Assembly: GCA_947460795.1 (NCBI GenBank)
Contig: CANHJA010000063.1
Coordinates: 1-10,785 of the forward strand
Source: Bacteroidota bacterium
Lineage (GTDB): Bacteria; Bacteroidota; Bacteroidia; Chitinophagales; Chitinophagaceae
Length of the DNA stretch: 10,785 bases
Direction: 5' to 3'
Numbering within the stretch: position 1 is the stretch's first letter; each line of letters begins with the position of its first letter. Positions 7,033 to 10,785 of this stretch are shown piece after piece. The position numbers and the translations under genes were made by a program. Below the pieces are notes generated by a model. It was not told the origin of the DNA. It did not search any database and worked only from the letters and a program-made list of their open reading frames with translations.

Positions 7033-8469
7033 ATGCTAAAGAAAAATTTCATTTCAAATGTTCAAATTATACTTTTACTAAATATTTTGGTGAAGCCGAT
7101 TTGGATATTTTTTATTGATAAAAATGTTCAACTCACCGTTGGTTACAGCGAATATGGTTTGTATAATGCGTTGATGAGTTTGACCATTATTTTTAATATT
7201 TTATTGGATTTTGGCATGACGAATTACAACAATAAAAGCATTGCTGAAAATAATACTCTTATTAAAAAATCATTGCCCAATTTAATCATTGCTAAAAGTA
7301 TTTTATCTTTTTTATATTTTGGCATTGTGTTTTTAATTGCCCTATTATTTCAATACAAAGGCAGGGCATTGGAAATATTAGCGTTGTTAGCCATTGTGCA
7401 ATTTTTTAATTCATTTCTACAGTTTTTGCGCAGTAATATTTCTGCCAATCATGATTTTGTGATGGATGGTGTTTTATCTGTATTGGATAAAATGATTATG
7501 ATTGGAATATGTGGAGTGTTGCTTTATTCATCAAGCTTTAAAGGACAATTTATTATTGAATGGATGATTTATGCGCAAATGATTGCTTATATCATTGCCA
7601 TCATTTTTGCTTTTATTGTAATTGTAAAAAAATATACTGTCATCCAGTTTAATTATTTTTCTTTTAAAGAAATGATTGATTTGTGCAAAAAAAGTCTTCC
7701 ATATGCTGTGCTTATTTTATTTATGGGTATTTATATGCGCAGTGACACGTTGATGTTAGAAAGACTTGAAAGTGCCGCACAAAATGGTTTATATGCTTCA
7801 GCAAATCGGTTGTTAGATGTGGCAAATATGACGGGTTTTTTATTTGCTGGTATTTTATTGCCCATGTTCGCTCGATTGATTTCTAATAAAGGGAATATTA
7901 ATGAAATTATTGTTACGAGTGCCAATGTGTTATTGCCCGTTTCGTTGGGTGTTGTGGCATTTAGTTTTATGTACAGTCATGAAATTATGTACTGGCTTTA
8001 TAAAGACAATAGCGAACAATTATCATGGGTTTTTAGAATGGTCATGGCTTGTTTTCCTGCTTATTGTATTATGTATATTTATTCTACATTATTGACCGCA
8101 AATGGAAATATTAAATTATTAATTGCCATTGCAATTTCTGGCAGCATACTTAGTGTAGGTTTAAACTGGATTCTAATCATTCATTATCAAGCTTTGGGCG
8201 CAGCAATCACAGCCTTTGTGGTTGAATGGAGTTTAGCAGCATTGTATATCATTTATTGTATTCGTAAATTTTCATTGCCTGTAAACAGTAAATGGATCAT
8301 TCAATTTGCCATCTTTTTTATCCTGATGTGTACTTTAAATTTTGCTTTAAAATCGATCAATTGCTCGTTGTATTGGTCAATGGCAATAAATTTACCAGCA
8401 TTTGTTGCCATGGTTTATGCATTTAAATTTTGGGACAAAAAATTATTGATGAGTTATTTTAAACAATGA
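7033..8469 (+). CDS. Wzx-like polysaccharide flippase (MOP superfamily)
   Basis: A multi-pass inner-membrane protein that probably flips lipid-linked oligosaccharides from the cytoplasmic to the periplasmic leaflet. The 478 residues are within the usual range for Wzx/RfbX flippases and contain about 14 hydrophobic segments. Features typical of the family are a positively charged start (MLKKNFISN), the early stretch SEYGLYNALMSLTIIFNILLDFG followed by MTNYNNKSIAEN, and in mid-protein GIYMRSDTLMLERL with GLYASANRLLDVA. These resemble the repeated half-domains of MOP transporters. Substrate cannot be inferred. The sequence looks more AT-rich than nuoF, partly because of Phe/Ile/Leu/Asn codons. 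The stop codon directly abuts the stop codon of the convergent MFS gene. The nearest glycan gene is the divergent glycosyltransferase; no polymerase or ligase is visible. Confidence 0.82.
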   Translation: MLKKNFISNVQIILLLNILVKPIWIFFIDKNVQLTVGYSEYGLYNALMSLTIIFNILLDFGMTNYNNKSIAENNTLIKKSLPNLIIAKSILSFLYFGIVFLIALLFQYKGRALEILALLAIVQFFNSFLQFLRSNISANHDFVMDGVLSVLDKMIMIGICGVLLYSSSFKGQFIIEWMIYAQMIAYIIAIIFAFIVIVKKYTVIQFNYFSFKEMIDLCKKSLPYAVLILFMGIYMRSDTLMLERLESAAQNGLYASANRLLDVANMTGFLFAGILLPMFARLISNKGNINEIIVTSANVLLPVSLGVVAFSFMYSHEIMYWLYKDNSEQLSWVFRMVMACFPAYCIMYIYSTLLTANGNIKLLIAIAISGSILSVGLNWILIIHYQALGAAITAFVVEWSLAALYIIYCIRKFSLPVNSKWIIQFAIFFILMCTLNFALKSINCSLYWSMAINLPAFVAMVYAFKFWDKKLLMSYFKQ

Positions 8470-9693
8470 TTATTTCTCTTGATAATTTAAATCTTTGCCA
8501 AAGCTTTCTTCTAAAAAATAGGCTGCTAAAAAAGCAATCACACAACAGGCAATTCCTGTGTAAAGTGCGCTGTTCAATTTTGTTATGTCGAAAGATTGTA
8601 ACGTTGTGTACAAAATTGTAATTGGCACTAAAGCAGCTCGAATAAAATTTGGAATAGAGGTAGTAGCTGTAGCTCGAATATTTGTTCCAAATTGTTCAGA
8701 AGCACTTGAAATTAAAACAGCCCAATATCCTGCTGCAAATCCCAGTGCAACAAATAAAAAATAAAAGTTTTGAACCGATTGATTTTGCATAAAGAAATAA
8801 GCGATGACCATTACTAAAGTTGCCAATACAAAATACTGTAATACTTTTTTGCGACTTTTCATCCACTGGCTAATGATCCCAGAAAATAAATCACCCATCG
8901 TAACTCCTGCGTAGCAATACATGATTGATTTTGGGGGTTCTATTTTTCCTACAATGCCTAACTCTTTGCCTAACTCTGGACTTAACGTAATTAATATACC
9001 AATGCAATACCATATTGGTAAACCTATTAATATGCATTTGAAATAGGTCATGACTCTTTTTTTATTTGAAAACAATAAACGCAAACTACCCAATTGATTT
9101 CCTTCTTCTTTTACTTTTTGATACATACCAGATTCAAATACACCAAAACGAAGCGCCAATAAGCCCAAGCCTAAAACTCCACCAACAATATAGCAAGTGC
9201 TCCAACTAACGCCACTGCTTCCCAAAAGTCCGGCAAACACAGCACCAGAAACACCAACTGTAGCTACAATTGTAGTTCCCCATCCTCGTTTGTCTTTATG
9301 TAATATTTCGGAAACCAAGGTTATGCCTGCACCCAATTCACCAGCAAGTCCAACGCCTGCAATAAATCGTAATATTCCATATTGCGTAATATCAACTACA
9401 AAAGCATTTAAAATATTAGCAAGAGAATACAATAAAATCGATCCAAATAAAACGGAAAGTCGCCCTTTTTTATCGCCAATAATTCCCCATATTACACCAC
9501 CAACTAACATACCAACCATTTGAATATTCAGTAACCACAGGCCATAATTCTCAATTTGATTCTCTGATAATCTAATTGCTTTTAAACTGGGTTTTCGAAC
9601 AATACTAAATAAAACTAAGTCGTAGATGTCAACAAAATAGCCTAATGCGGCCACAATAACGGGAGTGCTTAAAATTTTCGCCTCTTTATTCAT
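8470..9693 (-). CDS. Major facilitator superfamily transporter
   Basis: A 407-residue inner-membrane secondary transporter with about 12 hydrophobic segments, the normal MFS size. The signature loop between helices 2 and 3 is present as GVIWGIIGDKKGR (66-78). The helix 4 region reads RFIAGVGLAGELGAGITLVSEIL (109-131), a pattern shared with metabolite:proton symporters and sugar-porter-like MFS members. An acidic pair in helix 1 (Asp22, Asp25 in YFVDIYD) could take part in proton coupling. The substrate is not predictable. It begins 35 bp after the DedA gene on the same strand with no terminator between, so cotranscription is likely, and it ends flush against the flippase stop codon. I saw no TAnnTTTG element directly before its ATG, consistent with reliance on the upstream promoter. 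Confidence 0.9.
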   Translation of the reverse strand: MNKEAKILSTPVIVAALGYFVDIYDLVLFSIVRKPSLKAIRLSENQIENYGLWLLNIQMVGMLVGGVIWGIIGDKKGRLSVLFGSILLYSLANILNAFVVDITQYGILRFIAGVGLAGELGAGITLVSEILHKDKRGWGTTIVATVGVSGAVFAGLLGSSGVSWSTCYIVGGVLGLGLLALRFGVFESGMYQKVKEEGNQLGSLRLLFSNKKRVMTYFKCILIGLPIWYCIGILITLSPELGKELGIVGKIEPPKSIMYCYAGVTMGDLFSGIISQWMKSRKKVLQYFVLATLVMVIAYFFMQNQSVQNFYFLFVALGFAAGYWAVLISSASEQFGTNIRATATTSIPNFIRAALVPITILYTTLQSFDITKLNSALYTGIACCVIAFLAAYFLEESFGKDLNYQEK

Positions 9694-9728
9694 GGTTTAA
9701 AAATAAGAAACAAAATGTCAATAGAAAA

Positions 9729-10397
9729 TTAATCGTTGAAATCTTCTTTTTTGCCTCCTAAAATAAATTTAAAAATTACAGGCAGAGTGGTAATTAAGAT
9801 GATTCCAATCACTATTATTTCAAGGTGTTTTGTTAAATCAAAATTGAATTTTTCTAAAAACAAGGCATGTAAAAATTTGCCAGCCAACATCATCGAAAAA
9901 ACCCAAGAAAATGAACCGATAATATTATACAAGGTAAATTTTTTAAAATCCATTCCAACAATTCCTGCAATTATAGGGGCAAAGGTTCTAACAATTGGTA
10001 AAAAACGTGCACCTATCACAGCCAATGCACCATTTTTGTCGTAGAATGATTTTGCTGTAAGTAAATGTTTGCGTTTGAAGAAAAAGGTGTCTTTTCGTTC
10101 GTATAAAAATGGGCCTGATTTTTTACCAAACCAATATCCAATGTAGTTTCCGATGATACCTGCAATTGATATTAACAGCATGATTCCAATATAATGAATT
10201 GGAAATATGTCTGTTGAAAATTTATCGGCAAATGTTTGAACATAAATACCAGCAACAAACAATAAAGAGTCTCCCGGAAGGAAAAATCCTACAAACAATC
10301 CTGTTTCTGCAAAAATTACAATAAGCAAAACCCATAAGCCACCATTCTCGATATACCATAATGGGTTTAGTAATGTCTCTTTTAATGTTTCTAACAT
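9729..10397 (-). CDS. DedA family membrane protein
   Basis: DedA proteins are inner-membrane proteins needed for envelope integrity; some members recycle undecaprenyl phosphate or other phospholipids across the membrane. This 222-residue protein has the family length. The re-entrant-loop motif is ETGLFVGFFLPGDSLLFVAG (31-50), followed by IAGIIGNYIGYWFGKKSGP (78-96) and the second signature GARFLPIVRTFAPIIAGIVG (129-148), with conserved Arg131, Pro134 and Arg137. An open frame continues 35 codons upstream (to 10502), but that extension is charged, lacks family similarity, and crosses a TAnnTTTG element at 10415-10422; I therefore start at the ATG at 10397. It is probably the first gene of an operon with the MFS transporter. 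Which lipid it handles is unknown. Confidence 0.92.
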   Translation of the reverse strand: MLETLKETLLNPLWYIENGGLWVLLIVIFAETGLFVGFFLPGDSLLFVAGIYVQTFADKFSTDIFPIHYIGIMLLISIAGIIGNYIGYWFGKKSGPFLYERKDTFFFKRKHLLTAKSFYDKNGALAVIGARFLPIVRTFAPIIAGIVGMDFKKFTLYNIIGSFSWVFSMMLAGKFLHALFLEKFNFDLTKHLEIIVIGIILITTLPVIFKFILGGKKEDFND

Positions 10398-10414
10398 TTT
10401 ATAAATTTTGATCG

Positions 10415-10422
10415 CAAATATA
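10415..10422 (-). promoter_or_regulatory. Candidate -7 element for the DedA gene
   Basis: The minus strand reads TATATTTG, an exact TAnnTTTG match, 17 bp before the ATG at 10397. No convincing -33 element was found at the usual spacing. The site supports the shorter DedA reading frame. Confidence 0.45.
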
Positions 10423-10636
10423 GAGGAAATGTATTGTAATTTCTGTCTACCATAAAATTCAATTGAAAGAATTATGATTTTTTTATCATATTTAAATTTC
10501 AACTATTTAGAAAGAATAGCACCAGTCTATTTAAACCAATCCAAGTTTTTGTTTTAATTAAAAGCAAAAAAATAAACCAAATTAAAATTCAGTTTAAGTC
10601 ATTTTGTCTTTTTGAATTCAATAATACTGCAACAAA

Positions 10637-10662
10637 GTCATGGTACTGTATGTTTACATGAC
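10637..10662. promoter_or_regulatory. Inverted repeat GTCATG-N14-CATGAC upstream of clpB
   Basis: Two perfect 6-bp arms (10637-10642 and 10657-10662) flank 14 bp, giving 20 bp between arm centres, about two helical turns, which suits a dimeric regulator. It ends 68 bp before the clpB start codon and just upstream of the likely -7 region. It could be an operator for stress control of clpB, or coincidence in AT-rich DNA. Confidence 0.3.
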
Positions 10663-10730
10663 AAATCGTATCAATGTTTTTATTTGGTTTATAGTTTGTG
10701 GTGTATGAAAGAAATAACCTTATATTAAAA

Positions 10731-10785
10731 ATGAATTTAAACAATTTTACCATCAAAGCGCAAGAGGCAATTGCACAAGCACAGC
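10731..10785 (+). CDS. clpB: ATP-dependent chaperone ClpB, N-terminus (3' end outside window)
   Basis: Only 18 complete codons are visible: MNLNNFTIKAQEAIAQAQ. This matches the N-terminal start of Bacteroidota ClpB as I remember it (M-N-hydrophobic-N-x-F-T-I-K-x-Q-E-A). ClpB is a cytosolic hexameric AAA+ disaggregase that works with DnaK to rescue aggregated proteins after stress. The start ATG follows an AT-rich leader with no Shine-Dalgarno sequence. Another Clp family N-domain, such as ClpC, is the main alternative; ClpC usually begins differently. No more can be said from this fragment. Confidence 0.75.
   Translation, partial: MNLNNFTIKAQEAIAQAQ

Larger units (their letters stand above)
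10398..10730. other. Divergent intergenic region between dedA-like gene and clpB
   Basis: This 333-bp AT-rich stretch holds the DedA promoter candidate, a palindrome TTTTAATTAAAA (10552-10563), and a GTCATG/CATGAC inverted repeat (10637-10662). For clpB there is a near-match to the -7 element around TATAGTTTG (10690-10698), with one extra base. No CIRCE element, RNA gene or small ORF was recognised. Confidence 0.5.

Noticed and set aside
9736..10044. Plus-strand 102-codon open frame opposite the DedA gene
   Set aside because: Its residues are an antisense shadow of a well-supported membrane protein, with no recognisable domain or promoter. The same holds for the 9197-9523, 6012-6206, 5105-5347 and 2634-3085 plus-strand frames.
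10398..10502. 35-codon N-terminal extension of the DedA protein
   Set aside because: It crosses a TATATTTG promoter element, is charged and shows no DedA similarity; the family begins at the ATG at 10397.
10552..10563. Palindrome TTTTAATTAAAA
   Set aside because: Pure A/T palindromes of this size are expected by chance in such AT-rich intergenic DNA.

Overview
The window looks like a chromosomal segment of a low-GC member of the Bacteroidota, most likely Flavobacteriales-like. The reasons are the AT-rich sequence with AT-rich intergenic DNA, the near absence of Shine-Dalgarno sequences, repeated matches to the Bacteroidota -7 promoter element TAnnTTTG just upstream of start codons, a DUF4293 protein (a family known to me mainly from Bacteroidota), and a secreted peptide-N-glycosidase F-like protein. 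The genus cannot be fixed from this sequence alone.

Layout, left to right. Positions 1-2541 (minus) hold the first 847 codons of a large secreted PNGase F-like protein whose catalytic fold appears to be split by an insert of about 500 residues carrying a beta-sandwich-like stretch and a LamG domain; its 3' end lies outside the window. A strong intrinsic terminator at 2652-2693 separates it from nuoF (2715-4073, minus), the FMN/NADH-binding subunit of complex I, which stands here without other nuo genes. Upstream of nuoF lie a DUF4293 membrane protein (4201-4644) and scpA (4669-5466), a probable two-gene operon. A short intergenic stretch with 14-bp tandem repeats (5521-5603) follows and runs into the last codons of a GT4 glycosyltransferase (5588-6712, minus). 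A 320-bp divergent region separates this from a Wzx-like polysaccharide flippase (7033-8469, plus), whose stop codon directly abuts the stop codon of a convergent MFS transporter (8470-9693, minus). Upstream of the transporter, 35 bp away, is a DedA-family membrane protein (9729-10397, minus). The right edge holds a 333-bp divergent intergenic region with a candidate inverted-repeat operator, then the first 18 codons of clpB (10731 onward, plus).

Functional picture. Most genes are housekeeping: respiration (nuoF), chromosome condensation (scpA), protein disaggregation (clpB) and envelope homeostasis (DedA). The glycosyltransferase and flippase form a small divergent pair that could serve surface polysaccharide or glycoprotein synthesis. 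The PNGase F-like protein would act outside the cytoplasm on N-glycosylated proteins. I see no CRISPR array, insertion sequence, tRNA, rRNA or phage gene. The most unusual item is the domain architecture of the PNGase F-like protein.
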